Part shown: in pieces, positions 35,397 through 43,529 of the stretch
Position numbering within the stretch: position 1 is the stretch's first letter
Layout: each line of letters begins with the position of its first letter
Assembly (NCBI RefSeq): GCF_024178165.1
Contig: NZ_JAMZIE010000004.1
Span: forward strand, 186,001-250,000
Origin: Halohasta salina
GTDB lineage: Archaea; Halobacteriota; Halobacteria; Halobacteriales; Haloferacaceae
DNA: 64,000 nucleotides
Direction: 5' to 3'
The notes under the pieces: generated by a model
Database searches by the model: none
Seen by the model: only the letters and a program-made list of their open reading frames with translations
What the model was told of the DNA's origin: nothing
Made by a program: the position numbers and the translations under genes

Positions 35397-37345
35397 GGCC
35401 GCTCACCTCCGTCGGTCGGGCCGGCGATCTCGACGTCGAGGGTATCGAGAGCGAACAGCGAGCGGTCGTCGACGCGGACGGTGCCGTCGGCGTCGACCGC
35501 GGCGTCGCCGATCGCCCGCACCGACACCGACTCGACGCCGCCGACCGCCGGTGCCGCGCGGAGTTGGGCTTCGATGTCGGCGGTCGACACCGACCGGCCG
35601 AAAGGCCATCCGTCGCCCTCAAACCCTCGGATCGGGTCGAGATACGACCGGAGCCGGCGCTCGACGGCCGTCCGAACGCCGCCGTCGACCGGCTCGGCAG
35701 GCGTCACCGACACCGAGACCGCCAGCCCGACGTAGGTCGGGCCGACGACCTCGATCCGGTCGGTCAGGAGCCGTCGGCGGTCGAGCTGTTGGTGGACGGC
35801 CGCGCGGAACCCCTCGCTGGGTGAGGGACGGTCGACCTCGGGCGGCGCGTACGGCACGACGACGACGGTCACCGCCGGCGTGTCGGTTGACTCGGGGAGC
35901 CGGACGGCGGTCCGGGCGATCCGGAGGCCGGGGGTCCGCTCGGCGATCGCCGCGTAATCGTCCTCGATGACCGCCCGGTGGGGTGTCCGGCGCTCGCGGC
36001 GGACGCGGTCGGCGGCATCGGCGACCGATTCGGCCGCACGGCCGCCAGTCGCCGGCCCCCGCGGGCTGATGTCGACCCCGGCAAGCGTCCCGTCACCGAG
36101 CGGGCGATCGGGATCGTCGACCGTCCAGACGGCCGTCGCGGGGACGTTCCCCGCGGGGCCGCCGCCGGCGACGTAGCTGGCGGTCACGCTGGCATCGGGG
36201 GCGGGACGCACCCCGCGTTCGGCGTCGCCGACGGTGAGTTCGCCCGCCGCCCGATCGAGGACGTAGTGGCGGTCGTTCGGGCCCGAAGCGTCGAAATCCG
36301 CGACCTCGGTCCACGGCTCGCCGTCGATCGAGACGGTCGCCGACAACACGGGCGCGTGGTCGAACCGGTAGGTCCGGGGGGCGGGCCCGTCGCCGACCGG
36401 TTCGAGGGCGGCCTCGTGTCGACGCCGGTGGCTGGCGGTGACCACGTTCGTCTCGACGCTGTCGAACTGTGGCGGGATCTCGTAGCCGCCACGGCGGAGC
36501 CGACACCGGAGCCAGACCAGCCCGGAGTCGGAGTCGAACAGATCGGCGTCGGCAGCGTCCCACGCCGCCGGCCGCCACGGCTCGGGGCGTTCGAGCGTGA
36601 CGAAGCCGGTCTCGTAGAACCGGGTGGTGGTGTCGTCGACCACGGCGAGCGGCTCCCACGCCACCCCATCGCCGGCGGGCTTCGGTCGACAGAACTCCCA
36701 GCAGAGGTCGACCGACGGCTCGAACGTCGGCGGATCGAAGGCCAACGAGTCGGCATCGAGCCCAGCCGGGTCGGGGAGGTCGTCGTCGTAGAAGTCGACG
36801 AACAGCGTGAGATCGCCGGACGAAAACGGATCGCCATCGAAGCCCAGTGCCATGGCGTCGCCAGCGGTCGGTTCGTCGCCGAACGCGCGGAACGACATCC
36901 CTGCGGTGTCGTTGGCGGTCGTCCGCGGCGTGGGCTCGCCGGCGTCGGTGACGACTGCCGCGATCGACGCGTCGGTGATCGTCGTCGCGTGGTCGGTCGT
37001 AAACTGCAGGGTCCGGTCGCCGTCGGTCGCCGACAGTCGGGTGCCCGCCGGGAGCCGGCCGGTCGACCCCGACGACGAGAGATCGAGCCGGACCGACGCG
37101 GGACGGGGCGGATGAGGGCTCGCCCCGAGCAGCCGGAGGTACTTCTCGCGGTGGGCGTCGGTGATCCGGTCGAACTCGTAGCTGTGGGTCTCGGTCAGCC
37201 ACGCCAGCAGTTCGAGGATCGTGACTCCGGGATCGTGAGGGTTGAAGTCGGTCCACGTGTCGCTCCGGGAGGCGATTACCGTTTTCGCCTGCTCCAGCAG
37301 CGCTTCGTACTCCGCCTCGTCAAGTTCCGGCACCTCGATGCTCAC
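35393..37345 (-). CDS. baseplate J/gp6-like protein 2
   Basis: Baseplate wedge component, 650 residues, with the characteristic N-terminal TDFNPHDPGVTILELLAWLTE and FDRITDAHREKYLRLLGASP, a central jelly-roll-like region, and a C-terminal baseplate J domain (RRERRTPHRAVIEDDYAAIAE, then VVVVPYAPPEVDRPSPS). It resembles Pvc11/Pvc12 class proteins. Its ATG overlaps the first J protein as ATGA. With its partner it likely forms the asymmetric wedge dimer ring around the hub. Confidence 0.88.
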   Translation of the reverse strand: MSIEVPELDEAEYEALLEQAKTVIASRSDTWTDFNPHDPGVTILELLAWLTETHSYEFDRITDAHREKYLRLLGASPHPPRPASVRLDLSSSGSTGRLPAGTRLSATDGDRTLQFTTDHATTITDASIAAVVTDAGEPTPRTTANDTAGMSFRAFGDEPTAGDAMALGFDGDPFSSGDLTLFVDFYDDDLPDPAGLDADSLAFDPPTFEPSVDLCWEFCRPKPAGDGVAWEPLAVVDDTTTRFYETGFVTLERPEPWRPAAWDAADADLFDSDSGLVWLRCRLRRGGYEIPPQFDSVETNVVTASHRRRHEAALEPVGDGPAPRTYRFDHAPVLSATVSIDGEPWTEVADFDASGPNDRHYVLDRAAGELTVGDAERGVRPAPDASVTASYVAGGGPAGNVPATAVWTVDDPDRPLGDGTLAGVDISPRGPATGGRAAESVADAADRVRRERRTPHRAVIEDDYAAIAERTPGLRIARTAVRLPESTDTPAVTVVVVPYAPPEVDRPSPSEGFRAAVHQQLDRRRLLTDRIEVVGPTYVGLAVSVSVTPAEPVDGGVRTAVERRLRSYLDPIRGFEGDGWPFGRSVSTADIEAQLRAAPAVGGVESVSVRAIGDAAVDADGTVRVDDRSLFALDTLDVEIAGPTDGGERP

Positions 37346-40300
37346 CGGAGATCACCCGCCCGGACCGTAATCTCGTGGCTGCCGTCGCAGATCAGCCCGT
37401 CGGCCGGCAGCGACCGGGCGGCCGCGCCGAGTCGATAACGGTCGTCGTCGACCGTGACGGTCGCCGACAGCTCGGCGACGCGGTCGACGCCGGGGACCGA
37501 TTCGACGACCGACGCCAACGCGTCGACAGTGGGCCGGTCGCCGATCGGCCACCCCTCGCTGTCGGGACCACCGGTGAGGGGGTGGAGGAACGCCGCCAGC
37601 GCCGACTCGACGGCCGCGGTCAGCGCCGACCGGCTGTCGGTGCCGGCCGAGCGGACGGTCGCGTCGACCGAAACGGCCGCAAACCGGGGCGGCCGAACCG
37701 TGATCGAGCCGTCGCCGGCGGTCAGGGTGGTCGGCGCGGCTGCAGTGACCGCCTCGCGGACCTGTTGTTGGAGCGCCATCGAGGCCACGGGACGGTCGCG
37801 GTCGGCGTCGGGGACGACCAGCAGGGTCAGCCCGCCGCCGGTGCCGCCGACACCGGCGTCCAGTTCGGGCCGACAGTCGGCAACCGCGAGCTTCCGGACG
37901 GCGGCGGTAGCGACCCGCTCGAAATCCGCCGGCGTGACCGCTCGGCCGCGAGTTCGGAGGCGGTCGGCGACCCGCGTTTCGACCGCCGACAGCGGCTCGA
38001 CGCCGGCCCCGCCGTCGGCCGGGAAGGGGTTTTCGACCGACTCGACCAGCGAAATTGGGGTTTTGAGCGCCGTGATCGCGCCGGCGTCGACGTTGCCGCC
38101 GGCCCCGCCGCCGGTGGTGTAGGTCGCCCGGACCGTCCCGCCCTCTGGCGGGATCGCGCCGGCATCGCCGTCGCCGAAGGTGATCGTGCCATCGACCCGG
38201 TCGGGTCGATAGACCCGCCGGTCGGGGCCACAATCGACGAACTCGTCGACGGCCTCCCACCGGACCCAGACGGCCTCGGGGTCGCCCTCGTCGTCGCCGA
38301 CCGGTTCGATCCGGTCGGGGGCGGCCTCCCGCAGTTCGGCCCGCTCGGCGGCCGACAGCGAGCCCGCCTCGTCGACCCAGAGTTCGCAGTCGATGAGCGG
38401 ACCGTGGGCGCACCCAAAGGTCTGGGCGGCCGTCCCGTCGCTGGAGCCGAGGATTTCAGCCTCGACGGTCCGGACGTTGTCGGCCCACCCGGTGTTCGGA
38501 TGGAACCCCGAGACCGACGGCGGGTCGACCGCCGGCGAGTCAGCGGCCGAGCCGGCGGCCGCCGGGCCTTCGCTGGAGCCGGTAGCGAAGCGGTCGCCAG
38601 CGGCGACTGCCCGGATCCAGTGGCGCTCGGTGCCGAACCGCTCGTGGGCGGTCGTCGGCTCGGGGAACCGCAACGAGACGATCCCGCGCTCGGTGAGCCC
38701 GCCGGTCCCGTCGTCGACCGGGAGCGTCGACCACTCGTCGGCGGTGGGATCCGAACAGTACTCCCAGCGAACGCCGGAATCGAACCCCGGCGGATAGCGC
38801 CGCTCGGCCAGCGGGACGAACAGCGGTACGGGGCCGCCCCGAAGTGTGTCGTCGAAGCCGAGATACAGCGTCTGGCTGGCCTCAGTGGGGCGCTCGAACG
38901 GCCGGAACGCCGGCTCCGGTGTGTCGACGGTACAGTTGTTCCGAGTCCGGACGTGGTCGACCGAGCTACCGGCGTGGTCGTAGGCCACCGAGAGGCGGCC
39001 GTAGTGCGGCACCGTGGTCGGCTCGCCGCCGGCGACGGCGGGGCTGCCGTAGCTGCCGCCGACGAGCCGGGCGCGGATCCACCGGGCCTCCCGTCCCGAG
39101 ACGGCCGTCTCGGCACTGTCGTCTGGGACCACCACGATCACGTCGCCGGACTCCCGAAGGCGGTCGGTGTCGTCGTCGACCACCTCCAACCCCGCCCAGC
39201 CGGTCCCGTTCCAGTACTCCCAAGAGATCTCGGGAGGCCCCTCCAGCATCCCGAAGTCGGCCTCGTGGTCGGGTTCAGAGCCGGCAGCGTCAGTCGATTC
39301 GGCGTCGGTCGGGGCCGTCGACGCCGGCGGGTGGAACCGTATCGAGAGGCGGGCTCCGGGTTTGGTGAGGGCATCGTCTGCCGCGAGATACAGCGTCGAC
39401 GAGGGGCGCGGCCGACGGCCGAACGGCCGCAGGTCACCGTCTGCCGGCGAGAGCGGCACGTCATCGGCGACCGCCGCGTCGGGCGGGCTCCGTTCGGTGT
39501 CCGGCCGGTCGACGCCGACCCGGAGCTGTTCGATCTCGGCGGCAAAACAGGCCGGCGTCGGATCGACCAGCCGGCAGCGAATCCACCGGCTCTCGGTGCC
39601 CGCGAACGTCGTTTGGACGATCTCGCCGGGCACCCGGAGTCTGACCGCCCAGTCATTTCCGGTGTCCCGACCCTCGGTGACGGGCGGGAGCCGCGACAGC
39701 CGCGGGTCCGTGGCCGAGTCGTCGACTGGCCGGGGAGCGGCTGCCGATTCGAGACGGTGCCAGCCCTCGGTGCCGTCGGCGTCGGTGCCGTAGTACTCCC
39801 AGACAGTGGTCGAATCGAGGGCCTCGGCGTCGACCGAGCCCTCAACCGCGACGGTGAGCGCCGAGCCGGGATCGAGCCGGAACAGCGACTCGTCGCCGAG
39901 ATATAGCGCGTGCTCTTGGTCGTTGGAACCGGTAAACAGCGGCCGCGGCTCGTCGGCCGACACCGGGTGGGTGACGATCCGGTCGGACGCGGGGTCGACC
40001 GTCCGCACCGCGGTCAGCGCCGCGGGGGTCGCCTCGAACCCCGCCTCGCGGGGGAGTTCGAACAGTTCGGTCCCGCCGTCGGCGGTCTCGGCCATCGCCT
40101 GTGTCCCACCGGGAATCGGGACGTTGCGGTCGAGATCGGCCGACACCGTCACCGACAGCGGGAGCCGGGCGGCCTGCGGCGGTCGGCGGTCGACGCCGAG
40201 GGTATCGAGAAACGCCGCGCGATGTTTCCGCGGGAGTCGGTTGAGTTGGTCGACGAGGTCCGCCTCGAAGTGGGCGAACGCCCGGAGCAACACCGTGGCC

Positions 40301-40410
40301 GTATCCGCCGAGTCGGCGTCCCAGTCGTCGAGATAGCGGTCGGCTCGGTCCAGTAAGTCCGCCTCGATCGCCTCGCGGTCCCGGTGGTCGAGCACCGGCG
40401 GCCGGCTCAT
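37342..40410 (-). CDS. baseplate J/gp6-like protein 1 (large)
   Basis: 1022-residue baseplate assembly protein. The N-terminus has DWDADSADTATVLLRAFAHFEADLVDQLNR; several repeated carbohydrate-binding-like or jelly-roll stretches follow, each with WEYYG/WEYWNGTGW/WEYCSDP and RWIRCRLV/RWIRARLV/HWIRAVAA motifs (three copies), then YTTGGGAGGNVDAGAI and the J domain with RGRAVTPADFERVATAAV. The three internal WEY...WIR repeats are an expansion relative to the 650-residue partner. It is coupled to gp25 upstream by ATGA. Confidence 0.88.
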   Translation of the reverse strand: MSRPPVLDHRDREAIEADLLDRADRYLDDWDADSADTATVLLRAFAHFEADLVDQLNRLPRKHRAAFLDTLGVDRRPPQAARLPLSVTVSADLDRNVPIPGGTQAMAETADGGTELFELPREAGFEATPAALTAVRTVDPASDRIVTHPVSADEPRPLFTGSNDQEHALYLGDESLFRLDPGSALTVAVEGSVDAEALDSTTVWEYYGTDADGTEGWHRLESAAAPRPVDDSATDPRLSRLPPVTEGRDTGNDWAVRLRVPGEIVQTTFAGTESRWIRCRLVDPTPACFAAEIEQLRVGVDRPDTERSPPDAAVADDVPLSPADGDLRPFGRRPRPSSTLYLAADDALTKPGARLSIRFHPPASTAPTDAESTDAAGSEPDHEADFGMLEGPPEISWEYWNGTGWAGLEVVDDDTDRLRESGDVIVVVPDDSAETAVSGREARWIRARLVGGSYGSPAVAGGEPTTVPHYGRLSVAYDHAGSSVDHVRTRNNCTVDTPEPAFRPFERPTEASQTLYLGFDDTLRGGPVPLFVPLAERRYPPGFDSGVRWEYCSDPTADEWSTLPVDDGTGGLTERGIVSLRFPEPTTAHERFGTERHWIRAVAAGDRFATGSSEGPAAAGSAADSPAVDPPSVSGFHPNTGWADNVRTVEAEILGSSDGTAAQTFGCAHGPLIDCELWVDEAGSLSAAERAELREAAPDRIEPVGDDEGDPEAVWVRWEAVDEFVDCGPDRRVYRPDRVDGTITFGDGDAGAIPPEGGTVRATYTTGGGAGGNVDAGAITALKTPISLVESVENPFPADGGAGVEPLSAVETRVADRLRTRGRAVTPADFERVATAAVRKLAVADCRPELDAGVGGTGGGLTLLVVPDADRDRPVASMALQQQVREAVTAAAPTTLTAGDGSITVRPPRFAAVSVDATVRSAGTDSRSALTAAVESALAAFLHPLTGGPDSEGWPIGDRPTVDALASVVESVPGVDRVAELSATVTVDDDRYRLGAAARSLPADGLICDGSHEITVRAGDLR

Positions 40411-40805
40411 CCGTCACCCTCCGTGATATAAAAAGGGTACACCATATTCGAGAGGCTGTTGGTGGTTCTGACGTGGTAGTCGATCTCGATCAGCACCTTG
40501 TTGGGCTCGGCGTCGTCGGTTCGGGCCTCGACCCCCTCGACGTCGATCCGGGGCTCCCACCGGACCAGCGCCTCCCGGACGCTACTCTCGATGAGGTTCA
40601 GCGTCGACGGCGTCGCGGCCGAAAAGACGTGGTCGTGGATATCGCAGCCGAACGCCGGTCGCATCACCCGCTCGCCTTTGGCGGTCCCGAGGATGATCCG
40701 GATCGCCTCCCGGATGTCGGCGTCGGCCGACGAGACCGCGATATCGCCCCGGCTGTCGGTGTCGACCGGGAACCCCCAGCCGGTTCCGAGGAACTCCTCG
40801 CTCAT
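40407..40805 (-). CDS. baseplate wedge protein gp25-like (Pvc9 type)
   Basis: 132 residues of the GPW/gp25 family, which ties the wedge to the first sheath ring. Seen: GTGWGFPVDTDSRGDIAVSSADADIREAI, ILGTAKGERVMRPAFGCDIHDHVF (the conserved G-E-R-x-M-x-P-x-F/Y-G core), and RWEPRIDVEGVEA. 1 bp after the PAAR gene and overlapping the J protein by 4 bp. Confidence 0.93.
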   Translation of the reverse strand: MSEEFLGTGWGFPVDTDSRGDIAVSSADADIREAIRIILGTAKGERVMRPAFGCDIHDHVFSAATPSTLNLIESSVREALVRWEPRIDVEGVEARTDDAEPNKVLIEIDYHVRTTNSLSNMVYPFYITEGDG

Positions 40806-40806
40806 G

Positions 40807-41094
40807 TTACCCGATCTGAACCGTCGGACAGCCCGCGGCGATCGTGTTCGGCGGCCCGTTTTCGACGATCGTGTCGCCGAGCCGTGCCGCGGGACGGTTG
40901 TTGATGAACACCGATCGGCTCCCGCTCAACACGGCCCCGCCGACGTGGGGGACGATCCCGCTTGTCAGCGGACAGGTGTGGCGGTCCAACACCCGCCACG
41001 CGGGTTTGTTGCCGATCAACACGTCCGTACTACACTTGCCGGTGAGCGGCGTTCCGTGGGCGGTCGCATCGCCGAGTCGTGCGGCCGGTTTCAT
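40807..41094 (-). CDS. PAAR-domain spike tip protein
   Basis: 95-residue PAAR protein that caps the spike, often with bound metal. Two PAAR repeats are visible, MKPAARLGDATAHGT and NNRPAARLGDTIVENG, with His and Cys in positions for metal binding (HTCPLTSG, HVGGAVLSG, AAGCP). No C-terminal toxin extension is fused, so it is a plain tip. Just before gp25, after the spike. Confidence 0.93.
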   Translation of the reverse strand: MKPAARLGDATAHGTPLTGKCSTDVLIGNKPAWRVLDRHTCPLTSGIVPHVGGAVLSGSRSVFINNRPAARLGDTIVENGPPNTIAAGCPTVQIG

Positions 41095-41095
41095 C

Positions 41096-41839
41096 TCAGT
41101 TAAGGAATATCATTTTCCCTTTGATATTTAAAATCGCGCCCGCTTCGATCCCCATCGCCATCGTGCTCTCGATGTCGAGTTTGCCGTTACTCGTGAGGCT
41201 CGTTTTCGACTTGCTCGACAGCTTGAGTGACTGTTTCGCGCCGACGTCGACCGTTTTGCCGCGGAGTTTGATAGTGCTCGCATCGAGTTCGAGCGTGTCG
41301 CCGGCCTCGATCGAAACCGTATCCGACGCCGAATTGAGCCGGATTCGGTTGGTGCCGGAGTCGTCGGTGATGTCGACTGTCTCCTCGCCGTCCGTATCGT
41401 CGAGTTCGATGACGTGGCCCGCCTTGGTTTCGAGCCGGATGTGGCCACCCTTGTCGCCGTCATCGAACTGGAGACGGTGACCCTGCCGGGAGACGATCTC
41501 GCGGATGTCGTTGTTCCCTTCGCTGTTTTTTTGCGGCGGTTTTCGGGTGCCGTTCCATAGCGAGCCGATGACAAATGGCTGGTGGACGTCGCCGCCGGCG
41601 AAGGCGACGAGGACTTCGTCGTCGACCTCCGGCAGGAAGTACGAGCCGTACTCCGCGCCGGCCATCCCGGTGGCGATCCGGGCCCAGTAGCTCTCGTCGT
41701 CGGCCTCCCGCCACGGGAACCGGAGTTTGACCCGGCCCAGATCCTTGGGATCCTCGTTGTCGGTGACGATCCCGACCCGGACGCCGGCGATCCCGTCGCG
41801 GTTCTTGGTCGACCGGTCGAAGATGTCGGCGTGATCCAT
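41096..41839 (-). CDS. central spike protein, gp5/VgrG C-terminal-like
   Basis: 247 residues. OB-fold N-terminus (VRVGIVTDNEDPKDLGRVKLRFPW, YWARIATGMAGAEYG, FLPEVDDEVLVAFAGGD, FVIGSLWNG) followed by a beta-helical needle with short repeats (TVDITDDSGTNRIRL, TLELDASTIKLRGKTVDVG). It trimerises as the piercing needle carried by the tube and ended by PAAR. Here gp27 and gp5 parts are separate genes; in Pvc8/VgrG they are fused. Overlaps the hub gene by 1 bp (TGATG). Confidence 0.9.
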   Translation of the reverse strand: MDHADIFDRSTKNRDGIAGVRVGIVTDNEDPKDLGRVKLRFPWREADDESYWARIATGMAGAEYGSYFLPEVDDEVLVAFAGGDVHQPFVIGSLWNGTRKPPQKNSEGNNDIREIVSRQGHRLQFDDGDKGGHIRLETKAGHVIELDDTDGEETVDITDDSGTNRIRLNSASDTVSIEAGDTLELDASTIKLRGKTVDVGAKQSLKLSSKSKTSLTSNGKLDIESTMAMGIEAGAILNIKGKMIFLN

Positions 41840-42855
41840 CAGGCCACCTCCGTCGCCTCGAAGGTCGTTCGGTAGCCGGCAGCGCCCATCCGGTGGGTGG
41901 CGTTGGTGACGTAGTAGTCGCCCGAAAACCGGTCGCCGAGTTCGGCGAGCGTGATCACTTCGCCGGCCCGGATCGCGGGCGTCCCGTCGGCCTCACCGTG
42001 GCCCTCGATCCGCCCGTCGGCGTGTCGGCTGTGCTTCTCGGCTGCGATCTGTGTGGCTTCGTTTCGTGACATAACTGGGACTCTAAACACTTCGGTGTGG
42101 TCGGCAGTGCTGCTGCCGGCGGTGGCGACGATCTCCTCGCCGGCCTCGGCGTCCCACGACCGCACCTCGACGCGGTGGTCGGCCTTCGTGTCGGTGATCT
42201 CGGCGTAGAAGTCGTGGAGGGCCTCGCCGTACCAGAGTTCGGCGACCGGGTCGCGGTCGCTGCCGCGGCCGGATCGGGGGCGGAACCGAACGGTGTCGCG
42301 TTCCGCATAGAACGCAAAGCCGTAGTGGTCGGCCAGCGCCTCCAGAAAGCGGTAGTCGCTTTGGTTGTCCTGGATCAGTTTGACGCGCTTGATGTCGGCC
42401 TCCCGGACGTCGACCGTCCCGAAGGGATACGACGAGAGGATGTCCTTGACGGCCTTTTCGACGGTCGTCTCGGCCCACGACCGGGAGTTCGTCCCGTTCA
42501 TCAACCCCTTGAGGAGACCGTAGCCGCTGACGGTGACCGTCGGCCCTTTCTCGGGGGTAAACTCGGCGTGAATCGACTCGATCGCGCCGGTCAAAAGCGG
42601 CGTCAGCGTCCCGTCACCGCCGTAGCCCATGGCGATGGCGACGTCGGTCCCGATCTCGAAGGTTCCCCAGTCGAGGCCGCTGAACTCCCCGAGTTCCTCG
42701 TCGAAGGGGTAGTTCAGCGTAAAGGAAAACCGGTCGGCCCCCGAGAGAGTGGTCTCGACAACGAGATCGGCGATCCGGCCGCCGGGCTCCTGAAAGGTCG
42801 ACGAGCCGACGTCGACGGTAAACCGCGGGGAGTAGCGGGGTTGGGGTCCGGACAT
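41839..42855 (-). CDS. hub protein, gp27/late control D-like
   Basis: 338 residues from ATG at 42855. Late-control-D type hub that adapts the sixfold tube to the threefold spike: RYSPRFTVDVGSSTFQ, ADRFSFTLNYPFDEELGEF, VTVSGYGLLKGLMNG, SDYRFLEALADHYGFAFYAE and a C-terminal AGEVITLAELGDRFSGDYYV. It starts 2 bp after the LysM gene. Together with the adjacent spike it equals the Pvc8/VgrG fusion of other systems. Confidence 0.9.
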   Translation of the reverse strand: MSGPQPRYSPRFTVDVGSSTFQEPGGRIADLVVETTLSGADRFSFTLNYPFDEELGEFSGLDWGTFEIGTDVAIAMGYGGDGTLTPLLTGAIESIHAEFTPEKGPTVTVSGYGLLKGLMNGTNSRSWAETTVEKAVKDILSSYPFGTVDVREADIKRVKLIQDNQSDYRFLEALADHYGFAFYAERDTVRFRPRSGRGSDRDPVAELWYGEALHDFYAEITDTKADHRVEVRSWDAEAGEEIVATAGSSTADHTEVFRVPVMSRNEATQIAAEKHSRHADGRIEGHGEADGTPAIRAGEVITLAELGDRFSGDYYVTNATHRMGAAGYRTTFEATEVA

Positions 42856-42857
42856 GG

Positions 42858-43529
42858 TCACAGTGGCGGGAGCTCCAGCGTCTCGCCGGCGCTGAGTTGG
42901 CGGGGGTTCGTGACATCGTTGGCCTCGGCGATCGTCCGCCAGTGGCTCGGATCGCCGTACTCCTCGTCGGCGATCAGCCACAGCGTATCGCCCTCGGCGA
43001 CCGTCCAGCGTTTGGTCTTGTCGGTCGACTCGGGGGAGACCTCGGATTTGTGGTAGTCGGCGGTTTTGTACTCCGTGAACTGGAGTTGGACCCGCGCGCG
43101 GATCGGCACGCCGCTCGGCAAAAATTTGGTAAACCGCTTTTCGGCGTGTTCGACCACGGCGGTAAAATCGATCCCGTCGCCCCAGACGAACCGGCAGACC
43201 GGCGGGGCGTGGAGTTCGCCGTCGACCGCCAGCAGCGTGTCGATCATGTCGGTGTACTGTGTGCGGACGTCGGCGGCCTCGGGGTCACCAGAGCCGTCGA
43301 GTTCGTCGGTCGTATCGAAGAACAACTCCATCGAGAGCGTCTCGGCGTTGCCGTCGACGAACTGCATGATCGACGCGCCGGAGCCCGTCGCTTTCAGATC
43401 GCCGTAGTTGACGCTCTTGCCGACGGTGTACTCGGTGGGGTTGAACTTGCAGTCGATGCTGTCGCCCTCGTGTTTGCCGTTGAGCACGAGGATCTGTGCC
43501 GTTTCGAGTGTGCCACGTGTGCCTGTCAT
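42858..43529 (-). CDS. LysM-domain hub adaptor (Pvc7 type)
   Basis: 223 residues. The N-terminal tube-like domain (LNGKHEGDSIDCKFNPTEYTVGKSV, MELFFDTTDELDGSGD, VVEHAEKRFTKFLPSGVPIRA) is joined to a C-terminal LysM (WTVAEGDTLWLIADEEYGDP, WRTIAEANDVTNPRQL). This is the standard eCIS/phage protein joining tube initiator and hub. Its start follows the stop of the giant protein directly (TGAATG), so the two are coupled. Confidence 0.92.
   Translation of the reverse strand: MTGTRGTLETAQILVLNGKHEGDSIDCKFNPTEYTVGKSVNYGDLKATGSGASIMQFVDGNAETLSMELFFDTTDELDGSGDPEAADVRTQYTDMIDTLLAVDGELHAPPVCRFVWGDGIDFTAVVEHAEKRFTKFLPSGVPIRARVQLQFTEYKTADYHKSEVSPESTDKTKRWTVAEGDTLWLIADEEYGDPSHWRTIAEANDVTNPRQLSAGETLELPPL

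Noticed and set aside
37375-39906. 843-codon plus-strand frame opposite the J protein
   Set aside because: Composition is typical of the reverse complement of a GC-rich haloarchaeal gene and the minus strand has clear baseplate motifs.
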